A stretch of DNA of 5,461 nucleotides from NCBI GenBank assembly GCA_947478535.1, contig CANJXD010000407.1:1-5461 (forward strand), written 5' to 3'. The notes beneath the pieces are model-generated. The model had not been told where the DNA came from. It saw nothing but the letters and a program-made list of their open reading frames with translations, and searched no databases. The position numbers were made by a program, and so were the translations under genes. This stretch comes from Acetobacteraceae bacterium. Its GTDB lineage: Bacteria; Pseudomonadota; Alphaproteobacteria; Acetobacterales; Acetobacteraceae. The first letter of the stretch is position 1, and each line of letters begins with the position of its first letter. This document shows positions 1 through 5,461 of the stretch, piece by piece.

Positions 1-654
1 AGCGAATGGCCGCATTACCGCTGGGGGCCGGTGTCCACGCGGCGCGCGCTGGTCGGCCCCGATGGCTGCTTCCCCCGCGATGTGCCGGGGCTGCGCGCCA
101 TCGTCGATCCCCTCGCGGCGCGGGATGAGATGCGGGCGCAGATCGAATTGGCGCTCGCCGCCGGCATTGATGCGACGCATCTCGACACGCATATGGGCGC
201 GGCCCTGGCGCCGGAGATCCTGCCCCACACGCTGGCCCTGGCCCGCGAATACCGCCTGCCGCTGCTGCTGCCGCGCGATATCGGCAGCTATCTCGGCGTG
301 CTGCGGTTGGGCGAGGTGGATCGCGCGCTCTATGCCGAAGCCTTCGCGATGATGACGGAGGCCGGCATGCCGGTGATCGAGCGGTTTGCCATGACGCCGA
401 GCCTGCCCGTCTCGCCCGAGACCTACGCCCCCATCATCATCCCGGGCGGCGAGGGCGTGACCTTCGTCTCGCTGCACCCGAATGCGCCCGGCGATATCGA
501 GGCGATTACCGCTGCCCACCCCCGCCAGAAGCCGGAATGGCGCATCGGCGAGTATCGCTTCTTCGGTGAGGGCACGGCGGATGCGATGCTGGCCGAGGCT
601 GGCGTCGGCCGCATCGGCTTCCGCGCGATCAGGGATGCGTGGCGGGGGGGCTGA
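1..654 (+). CDS. ChbG/YdjC-family carbohydrate deacetylase, 5'-truncated by the window edge
   Basis: The reading frame is open from the first base to the TGA at 652-654, giving 217 visible residues. A GTG at 31 could be mistaken for the start, but the upstream residues SEWPHYRWGPVS already match the family, whose members carry a 'tSEW..yRWGP' stretch, so the gene begins before the window. Family members are usually about 250-300 residues, so some 60-80 N-terminal residues, including the Asp-Asp metal motif, should be missing. Visible hallmarks are THLDTHMG at window residues 59-66, which supplies a metal-ligand histidine in this fold, and a late 'SLHPNAPGD' segment. Known members are metal-dependent deacetylases acting on N-acetylated sugars such as chito-oligosaccharides, or on hopanoid precursors (HpnK). 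The substrate here is unknown. It converges on the regulator at 629-1495 and overlaps its 3' end by 26 bp. Family assignment is firm; specific function is not. Confidence 0.85.
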   Translation, partial: SEWPHYRWGPVSTRRALVGPDGCFPRDVPGLRAIVDPLAARDEMRAQIELALAAGIDATHLDTHMGAALAPEILPHTLALAREYRLPLLLPRDIGSYLGVLRLGEVDRALYAEAFAMMTEAGMPVIERFAMTPSLPVSPETYAPIIIPGGEGVTFVSLHPNAPGDIEAITAAHPRQKPEWRIGEYRFFGEGTADAMLAEAGVGRIGFRAIRDAWRGG

Positions 655-1495
655 CCTCGTCCAACAGCCAGTCCCGGAAGGCCTCGCCCCTGGCCTGTAC
701 CGCCCCGGGCGGCAGCAGCAGCCAGTAGTGGTCGCCGGTCGGTGCCTCGATGCGGGAAAGCCGCACAAGCCGCCGGCGACGCACCTCCTCCTCCACGAAG
801 ACCGGCGTGCAGATCACGGCGCCGAGCCCCTCCGCCGCTGCTTGGATCGCCAGCGTCGTGCTCTCGAACAACAGGGGTGGTGCGGCGGGGCGGGGCAGGC
901 CGGCGGCGTCGCACCACTGCGCCCAGTCCCGCGGCCGCATCCGGCTGCCGAGCCTGGTCATGCCCTCCAGCGGTGCGCGCCTGGCGGCGAAGGGCGCGAC
1001 CGTCACGGCCTGCAACCGCACCGCGCCGCGTGCGGGGGGCGCTTCGGCCGGCGCGGTGCGGATGGCGGCATCCAGACCCTCCCGCGCGAAATCCACCACG
1101 GGGGCGGTGCTGGTGACGACCTCCACCTCCAGCCCGGGATGCCGGGCGCGGAAGCGCGGCAGGCGGGGGATCAGCCAGCGCAGCGCCCAGGTGGTGTAGG
1201 CGCGGATGCGCAGCGGCGCGGCGGCGGCGCCCCGCAGGGCGGTGGTGGCGACGGCGATATCCCCGAAGGCGCGGCCCAGCGCCTCCGCATAGCGGGCGCC
1301 TTCTTCCGTCAGCCGCAGCGCATTGGCGCCGCGATGCACCAGCGCCACGCCAAGCGCCGCTTCCAATTCACGGAGGCGCCGGCTGATGGCGGGCTGCGTC
1401 AGGTTCAGCCGCGCGCCTGCTGCGGTCAGGCTGCCGGTTTCCGCAACCAGGGCGAAGGTCCGCAAGGCGGCGAGCGGCGGCAGGTCCGGCTTCAT
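629..1495 (-). CDS. LysR-type transcriptional regulator (GcvA-like subgroup)
   Basis: A 288-residue protein, close to the roughly 300 usual for LysR regulators. Residues 8-67 form the N-terminal winged helix-turn-helix: LAALRTFALVAETGSLTAAG, then LTQPAISRRLRELEAALG, then a wing ending in ALRLTEEG. Residues from about 94 to 285 form the periplasmic-binding-protein-like effector domain. It opens PLRIRAYTTWALRWLIPRLP and has VDFAREGLDAAIR, both typical of the GcvA-like branch. The start at 1495 (MKPDLPPLAALRTF) places the helix-turn-helix at the usual distance from the N-terminus. ATGs at 1507 and 1534 are in frame, but none of the three has a clear Shine-Dalgarno sequence, and the one at 1534 would put the candidate operator inside the gene. 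It is transcribed divergently from the operon starting at 1602, the classic arrangement for a LysR protein that controls its neighbour and itself. The ligand is unknown and may be the compound handled by the operon. Confidence 0.92.
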   Translation of the reverse strand: MKPDLPPLAALRTFALVAETGSLTAAGARLNLTQPAISRRLRELEAALGVALVHRGANALRLTEEGARYAEALGRAFGDIAVATTALRGAAAAPLRIRAYTTWALRWLIPRLPRFRARHPGLEVEVVTSTAPVVDFAREGLDAAIRTAPAEAPPARGAVRLQAVTVAPFAARRAPLEGMTRLGSRMRPRDWAQWCDAAGLPRPAAPPLLFESTTLAIQAAAEGLGAVICTPVFVEEEVRRRRLVRLSRIEAPTGDHYWLLLPPGAVQARGEAFRDWLLDEVSPPATHP

Positions 1496-1502
1496 GGGGT
1501 GC

Positions 1503-1530
1503 AGCATAACCAGGGCTTGGGGTAGGGCAA
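1503..1530 (-). promoter_or_regulatory. Possible sigma70-like promoter of the LysR gene
   Basis: On the minus strand, TTGCCC (1530-1525) is separated by 16 bp from TATGCT (1508-1503). Each hexamer matches the sigma70 consensus at 4 of 6 positions. The -35 element lies within the inverted repeat at 1515-1532, which would suit negative autoregulation. Transcription would begin close to 1496, almost at the chosen start codon. The match is weak and such matches arise by chance, although this is the least G+C-rich stretch of the intergenic region. Confidence 0.3.
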
Positions 1531-1532
1531 GC
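1515..1532. promoter_or_regulatory. Candidate LysR-family operator, inverted repeat with T-N11-A
   Basis: The 18-bp sequence GCTTG-N8-CAAGC is a perfect 5+5 bp dyad. It contains T1517-N11-A1529 and T1518-N11-A1530, the spacing known for LysR-type recognition boxes. It lies between the divergent regulator and the operon, 20 bp from the regulator start and 69 bp before the receptor start codon, a typical place for a recognition site that serves both. No convincing sigma70 hexamers for the plus-strand operon are visible between 1533 and 1585, which would fit an activator-dependent promoter. A smaller dyad, GCAA-GCA-TTGC (1527-1537), overlaps it and could extend the site. Assignment rests on pattern and position only. 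Confidence 0.55.
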
Positions 1533-1585
1533 ATTGCGCGCTGGCGCTGCGGCGTCCCCTGGCCCAGAACGCCGCCAACCGAACA

Positions 1586-1594
1586 AGGGGAGGA
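1586..1594 (+). promoter_or_regulatory. Strong Shine-Dalgarno sequence that fixes the receptor start
   Basis: AGGGGAGGA ends seven bases before the ATG at 1602, with the GGAGG core at 1589-1593. This supports 1602 over in-frame starts further upstream, which would extend the protein with unrelated sequence ahead of a complete signal peptide. Confidence 0.8.
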
Positions 1595-1601
1595 ACCAAC
1601 C

Positions 1602-2576
1602 ATGCGCCGCCGAGACACCCTCAAGTTGCTGCCCGCCTTGGCCACGCTGTCCACGCCCGCCCTGGCGCAGAGCTTCCCCAGCCGCCCGATCCGCCTCGTC
1701 ATCCCCTTCACCGCCGGCGGTAGCAATGACGTGGTCGGCCGCCTGCTCGGCGATGCCATGGCGGCGCGGCTGAATCAGCCTGTCGTGGTGGAGAACCGTG
1801 GCGGTGCGGGCGGCGTGCTCGGCAATGACGCGGTGGCGAAGGCGGCGCCGGATGGGCATACGATGCTGCTCGCGGGCAGTGGCAGCTTCGTCATCTCCTC
1901 CCTCGTGCAGTCGCGCCTGCCCTACGACCCCGTCGCGAGCTTCGCTTCCATCGCCTATCTCGGCGCAGCGCCGAACGTCATCTGCTGCAACCCCGCGCTG
2001 CCGGTGACGAACCTCCGGGAGTTGCAGGCGCTGGGGAAGGCGCGGCGGGAGCCGTTGCGCTTCGGCACGCCGGGCGTCGGCACCAATGGCCACGCGCTCG
2101 GTGCCATGATCGGCGTCGTGCTCGGCATCGAGCTGGAGGCGATCCACTATCGCGGCACTGGGCCGGCGCTGAACGATATCCTCGGCGGGCGGCTCGATAT
2201 CCTCACCAACGCTTCCGCGCCGCTGCAGCCGCATATCGCGGCGGGCACGCTGAAGGCGCTGGCGATTGCCGGACAGACCCGCAGCGTCGCCTTGCCGAGC
2301 CTCTCCACCAGCGTCGAGCAGGGTTTTTCCGAGTTGGACAGCGCCACCTGGTACGGGCTGCTGACGGCGGCGGGGACGCCGGCGGATCGCATCGCCGTGC
2401 TGCACGCCGCGGCCAAGGCCTCGATGGAGGACCCGGAGATCCGGCGCCGCCTGATCGAGGCCGGCGTCGATGAGATCGCGCCGAGCCCGACGCCGGACCA
2501 TTTCACCCGCCTGCTGGCCTCCGATCGTGACCGCTGGGCCGCCGTCGTCCGCCGCGCCAACCTCCGCGCCGAATAG
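1602..2576 (+). CDS. Bug/TctC-family periplasmic tripartite tricarboxylate receptor
   Basis: A 324-residue extracytoplasmic solute-binding protein, the usual size for the Bug family. Residues 1-22 are an export signal: RRRDTLK, a hydrophobic stretch, then a cleavage site after ALA with Gln23 as the likely first mature residue. The RR-x-x-LK pattern resembles a twin-arginine (Tat) signal, though Sec export is possible. The mature part begins FPSRPIRLVIPFTAGGSND, followed by VENRGGAGGVLGND and PDGHTMLLA, the standard family signatures that build the carboxylate-binding pocket. The second lobe has HYRGTGPALNDILGGRLD. Characterised members bind small carboxylates such as citrate, glutamate, aspartate, nicotinate or aromatic acids, so the ligand cannot be predicted. 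No TctA/TctB-type membrane subunits are encoded in the window, so it must pair with a transporter elsewhere or act as a sensor. It is the first gene of the operon; the next begins 11 bp downstream. Confidence 0.93.
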   Translation: MRRRDTLKLLPALATLSTPALAQSFPSRPIRLVIPFTAGGSNDVVGRLLGDAMAARLNQPVVVENRGGAGGVLGNDAVAKAAPDGHTMLLAGSGSFVISSLVQSRLPYDPVASFASIAYLGAAPNVICCNPALPVTNLRELQALGKARREPLRFGTPGVGTNGHALGAMIGVVLGIELEAIHYRGTGPALNDILGGRLDILTNASAPLQPHIAAGTLKALAIAGQTRSVALPSLSTSVEQGFSELDSATWYGLLTAAGTPADRIAVLHAAAKASMEDPEIRRRLIEAGVDEIAPSPTPDHFTRLLASDRDRWAAVVRRANLRAE

Positions 2577-2587
2577 GATTTTCGCCA

Positions 2588-3373
2588 GTGTCAGAACCCG
2601 CCATCCTGCTGTCCGTCGTGGAGGGCATCGCAACCCTCACGCTCAACCGCCCCGCCGTCCGCAACGCCATCGATGATGCGACGCGCGGCGAGATGATCGA
2701 GGCGTTGGAAGCCTGCGCGGCTGATCCGCTGGTGAAGGCGCTGATCGTCACCGGCGCCGGCACCGCCTTCTGCGCGGGCGGCGATGTCCGCGGCATGAAG
2801 AACCGGCTGGAAGCCCCGGCCGAGGAGGTCGCCATCAATGGCTGGCGCCGCCAGGCGCGCACGCACCGCTCCATCACGCTGCTGCACCTGATGCCGAAGC
2901 CCACCATCGCGGCGGTGAACGGCGCGGCGGCCGGGCTCGGCGCCGATGTGGCGCTGGCCTGCGATTTCATCCTGGCGGGCCAGTCCGCGCATTTCACCAT
3001 GAGCTTCATCCAGCGCGGCCTCATCCCCGATGGCGGAGGCATGTATTTCCTGCCCCGCCGTATCGGCCTGTCCCGCGCCAAGGACCTCGTGTTCAGCGGC
3101 CGGCGCGTCGGCGCTGAGGAAGCACTCGCCATCGGCCTGGCGGATCGCCTGGCGCCGGATGAGGCACTGCTGGCGACCGCGACCGAATGGGCGCTGCAGG
3201 TTGGCGCCGGGTCCTCCGGCGCGCTGGCGCTGGCCAAGGCGACGCTCGATCGCAGCCTGGAGACGAGCTTCGAGCAGGTGCTCGCCATCGGAAGCCAGAG
3301 CCAGGCGATCTGCTACACCACGGCCGAACACCGCGCTTCCGTCGCCGCCTTCCTCGCACGGTCGAAGAAGTAG
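2588..3373 (+). CDS. Crotonase-fold enoyl-CoA hydratase/isomerase-family protein
   Basis: A 261-residue protein starting at GTG 2588, preceded by AGGA at 2575-2578, which overlaps the stop region of the receptor gene. The crotonase signatures are intact: FCAGGD at 61-66 for the first oxyanion-hole region, and NGAAAGLGADVALACDF at 111-127 for the second, so it should bind and polarise an acyl-CoA thioester in the cytoplasm. By hand alignment with rat mitochondrial enoyl-CoA hydratase, the catalytic Glu144 position is Asp120 and the Glu164 position is Phe140, so classical hydration is doubtful. GLIPDGG at 144-150 carries Asp148, as in PaaG-like isomerases and at the position of the catalytic Asp of 4-chlorobenzoyl-CoA dehalogenase. 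An isomerase, hydrolase or other crotonase-type reaction is therefore as likely as hydration. It sits between a carboxylate receptor and an acyl-CoA synthetase, whose product may be its substrate. Fold is certain; reaction is open. Confidence 0.9.
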   Translation: MSEPAILLSVVEGIATLTLNRPAVRNAIDDATRGEMIEALEACAADPLVKALIVTGAGTAFCAGGDVRGMKNRLEAPAEEVAINGWRRQARTHRSITLLHLMPKPTIAAVNGAAAGLGADVALACDFILAGQSAHFTMSFIQRGLIPDGGGMYFLPRRIGLSRAKDLVFSGRRVGAEEALAIGLADRLAPDEALLATATEWALQVGAGSSGALALAKATLDRSLETSFEQVLAIGSQSQAICYTTAEHRASVAAFLARSKK

Positions 3374-3375
3374 CC

Positions 3376-5409
3376 ATGTCGCTTGAAACCCTGCTCCGGC
3401 CGCGCAGCGTCGCCGTCATCGGCGCTTCCACGGACCTGACCAAGACCGGCGGGCGGCCGGTGGGCTACCTGCTGCGCCACGGCTTCGCCGGCGAGGTCTG
3501 GCCGGTGAACCCGCGCGCGACGGAAATCGCCGGGCTGCGCTGCTACCCCGATATCGCCTCCCTGCCGGGTGCGCCGGATGTGGCGATCATCCTCGTGGCG
3601 CCGGAGCGCGCCGAAGCGGCGGTGCGGGAGCTTTCGGCGCGCGGCTGCAAGGCGGCCATCGTGCTGGCCGGCGGCTTCGCGGAAACCGGGGAGGATGGGG
3701 CGGCGAAGCAATCCGCCCTGAAGCGGGCGGCGGGGGCGATGCGCCTGCTTGGGCCGAACACGATCGGCCTGGTGAATTTGACGGACCGCATCGTGCTCAG
3801 CGCCTCCGGCGCCCTGGAATTCGAGGACCTGCCCTCGGGCGGGCTTTCCGTGGTGTCCCAATCCGGCGGCATCCTCGGCGCGCTGCTGTCACGGGGCGCT
3901 GCGGCGGGCATTGGCTTCGCCAGCCTCATCGCCACGGGGAATGAGGGCGATATCGAGGTGGCGGAGGTGCTGGACCACCTCGTCGATGATCCCGCGACCA
4001 CCGCCATCGCCCTGTATCTGGAGGGCATCCGCAACCCCGCTGCCTTCCGCGCGGCGGCCCGGCGGGCGGCGGCAGCCGGCAAGCCCGTCATCGTCTTCAA
4101 GGTCGGCCGCAGCGAGGCCGGCGCGCTCGCCGCCGTGTCCCACACCGGCGCCATGGCCGGGTCGGACCGGATGCATGATGCCTTCTTCGCCGGCCTCGGC
4201 GTGCTGCGCGTCGATCGCTTTTCCGACCTGCTCGAAGTGTCCGCCGCGTTGGCGGAAGGGCGCCGCGCGGCCGGCTTCCGCGTCGCCGTGCTGACCTCGA
4301 CAGGCGGTGCGGGCGCGCTGATCGCCGATGCCGTGGGGCTCGCCGGCGGTACGCTGCCGGTGCCGGATGCGGCGGCGAGTGCCCGCATCGGGGCGCTGAT
4401 CGGCGATGCCGTCACCAGCAACCCCGTTGATGTCACGCTGGCCGGGCTGCGGCCGGATCTGTTCCGCGGCGCCATCGCGGCGCTGCTGGAAAGCCCGGGC
4501 TATGACGCGCTGGTCGTCGTCGTCGGCAGTTCCGCCCTGGCGCAGCCGACCCTGGTGGCGGAGGCGATCCTCGATGCGCGGGGCGCGAGCCCGAAGCCCG
4601 TCATCGCCTATGTCAGCCCGCACGCGCCGCATATCGCGGCCAACCTCAATGCGCGCGGCGTGCCGGCGAGCGTGACGCCGGAGGGCATCGCCGCCATCCT
4701 CTCGGCGCTGTCCCGCCCGGCCCGCATCCCGCCCACCCCGGCGCCGGTGCAGGCGATGCCGGACCTCGCCCCCGGCCCGATGGACGAAGCCGAGGCCAAG
4801 CGGCTGTTTTCTCGCTTTGGCGTCACGCCCGCACGCGAAGCCGTGGCCGCCACCCCCGCCGAGGCGGCCCTGGCCGCACAGGGTCTCGGCCCGCGCCTGG
4901 TGGTGAAGATCCTGGCCCGGGACATCGCCCACAAATCCGAACTGGGCGGCGTCGTGCTCAATGTGGCGCCGGAGGCGGTGGAGGCGACCGCCGCCGCGCT
5001 GCTCTCCCGCATCCCGGGCGCCGAGGGCGTGCTGGTGCAGGAGCAGGTCCGCGGTGGCGTTGAGATGATCCTCGGCCTGATGCGGGACGAACAACTCGGG
5101 ACCGCGATCCTGCTGGGTGCCGGCGGCACGGCGGCGGAGGTGTTCGGCGATACGGTGCTGCGGATGCTGCCGATCACGCGCGATGATGCGCGCGGCATGG
5201 TGGCGTCCCTGAAGGCGCATCGTCTGCTGGCCGGCTTCCGCGGCGCCCCGCCGGCGGATGGCGACGCGCTGGTCGAGGCCATCCTTGGCTTCGCCGCGAT
5301 GGGGGAGGCGCTGGGTGAGCGCCTGCTGGAAGCCGAGATCAACCCGCTTTTCGTCCTGCCGGTGGGGCAGGGGGTGCGGGCGGCGGATGGGGTGGCGGTT
5401 CTGCTGTAG
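3376..5409 (+). CDS. ADP-forming acyl-CoA synthetase (acetate--CoA ligase family), single chain
   Basis: A 677-residue cytoplasmic enzyme expected to convert a carboxylic acid, CoA and ATP to acyl-CoA, ADP and phosphate. Domains in order: a CoA-binding Rossmann domain (about 1-125, with SVAVIGAS at 11-18); succinyl-CoA-ligase-like domains (about 150-450, with VSQSGG at 160-165 and YLEGI at 214-218); and an ATP-grasp domain (about 465-677). VSHTGAMAG holds His256, the phosphohistidine of this family. DIAHKSELGGV holds His519, matching the second conserved histidine of the ATP-grasp part. EAEINP near the end (Glu654, Asn656) is the usual metal/ATP site. All expected catalytic residues are present, so it should be active. 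The start at 3376 is chosen because it precedes the Rossmann strand by the normal distance and lies 2 bp after the crotonase stop. Its Shine-Dalgarno is weak (GAAGAAG), suggesting translational coupling. The acid is unknown; relatives act on acetate, propionate, pimelate-like or hydroxycinnamic acids (FerA of Sphingobium). Confidence 0.93.
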   Translation: MSLETLLRPRSVAVIGASTDLTKTGGRPVGYLLRHGFAGEVWPVNPRATEIAGLRCYPDIASLPGAPDVAIILVAPERAEAAVRELSARGCKAAIVLAGGFAETGEDGAAKQSALKRAAGAMRLLGPNTIGLVNLTDRIVLSASGALEFEDLPSGGLSVVSQSGGILGALLSRGAAAGIGFASLIATGNEGDIEVAEVLDHLVDDPATTAIALYLEGIRNPAAFRAAARRAAAAGKPVIVFKVGRSEAGALAAVSHTGAMAGSDRMHDAFFAGLGVLRVDRFSDLLEVSAALAEGRRAAGFRVAVLTSTGGAGALIADAVGLAGGTLPVPDAAASARIGALIGDAVTSNPVDVTLAGLRPDLFRGAIAALLESPGYDALVVVVGSSALAQPTLVAEAILDARGASPKPVIAYVSPHAPHIAANLNARGVPASVTPEGIAAILSALSRPARIPPTPAPVQAMPDLAPGPMDEAEAKRLFSRFGVTPAREAVAATPAEAALAAQGLGPRLVVKILARDIAHKSELGGVVLNVAPEAVEATAAALLSRIPGAEGVLVQEQVRGGVEMILGLMRDEQLGTAILLGAGGTAAEVFGDTVLRMLPITRDDARGMVASLKAHRLLAGFRGAPPADGDALVEAILGFAAMGEALGERLLEAEINPLFVLPVGQGVRAADGVAVLL

Positions 5410-5417
5410 CGGGCCTC

Positions 5418-5444
5418 CGATAGTGAAGACGCCCCCCGCTATCG
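5418..5444 (+). terminator. Hairpin after the operon, possible terminator without a U-tract
   Basis: CGATAGTG (5418-5425) can pair with CGCTATCG (5437-5444) as an 8-bp stem with one G-U pair and an 11-base, C-rich loop. It begins 8 bases after the stop of the last gene. No run of T follows, so it is not a standard intrinsic terminator. It could protect the 3' end of the mRNA or assist termination. The remaining bases to 5461 show nothing else. Confidence 0.35.
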
Positions 5445-5461
5445 CTTCCAGACTCGGTCCA

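Noticed and set aside
31..654. A complete deacetylase gene starting at GTG 31.
   Set aside because: Family-typical residues precede the GTG in the same frame back to base 1, and the protein would lack the N-terminal metal-binding part. The gene is instead cut by the window edge.
482..1525. A 347-codon plus-strand open frame across the deacetylase end and the LysR gene.
   Set aside because: It is antisense to the LysR gene for most of its length, rich in Gly, Arg and Gln, and has no ribosome binding site or known domain.
1540..1556. GC-rich partial palindrome (GCGCTGGCGC and neighbours) in the intergenic region.
   Set aside because: Short GC palindromes are expected by chance in this composition, and it lacks the T-N11-A pattern.
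1368..2633. A 421-codon open frame on the minus strand opposite the receptor gene.
   Set aside because: It lies antisense to a well-supported receptor. Its product is rich in Arg, Gly and Ala with no recognisable domain, and part of it is simply the LysR N-terminus region read in another frame. Long shadow frames are common at this G+C content.
2588..3373. Assignment of the crotonase as a feruloyl-CoA hydratase/lyase (FerB-like) because it neighbours an ADP-forming ligase.
   Set aside because: The catalytic Glu of that enzyme type aligns with Phe140 here, so the reaction is unlikely, although the gene pairing is similar.
3889..5220. A 443-codon open frame on the minus strand inside the acyl-CoA synthetase gene.
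   Set aside because: The product is a low-complexity, Arg/His/Gly-rich string with no family features, while the plus strand encodes a complete enzyme with all catalytic motifs.

Overview
The window reads as a piece of a GC-rich (roughly 70% G+C by eye) proteobacterial chromosome. The codon use, the Bug-type periplasmic binding protein and the gene style fit an alphaproteobacterium such as Roseomonas and other Acetobacteraceae. A betaproteobacterium such as Bordetella or Cupriavidus relatives is the main alternative. This placement is an inference, because no rRNA or marker gene is present. There are no mobile elements, CRISPR arrays, tRNAs or rRNAs that I can see, and coding density is very high.

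Layout. Positions 1-654 (+) hold the C-terminal three quarters of a ChbG/YdjC-family carbohydrate deacetylase whose start lies upstream of the window. It runs tail to tail into a LysR-type regulator on the minus strand (629-1495), and the two coding regions overlap by 26 bp. A 106-bp divergent intergenic region (1496-1601) follows. It holds an 18-bp inverted repeat with the T-N11-A pattern expected of a LysR-family binding site. From 1602 to 5409 three plus-strand genes are packed as one apparent operon with gaps of 11 and 2 bp: a Bug/TctC-type periplasmic solute receptor, a crotonase-fold enoyl-CoA hydratase/isomerase-family enzyme, and a single-chain ADP-forming acyl-CoA synthetase. A hairpin lies just after the last gene.

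How the genes fit together (inference). This looks like a small catabolic module for an organic acid. The Bug protein would bind a carboxylate in the periplasm, the ADP-forming ligase would activate it to a CoA thioester, and the crotonase-fold enzyme would act on that thioester. The divergent LysR protein would sense the substrate or an intermediate and control the operon through the shared intergenic region. The substrate cannot be read from the sequence. The crotonase lacks both glutamates of classical enoyl-CoA hydratase but keeps an aspartate in a GLxPDxGG motif, which points to isomerase-like or other chemistry rather than simple hydration. No TctA/TctB-type membrane transporter subunits are encoded here. 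The deacetylase is probably unrelated to the operon.

I did not find a clearly new biological system. The most useful leads are the regulator-site/operon pairing, the altered crotonase active site and the undefined substrate.
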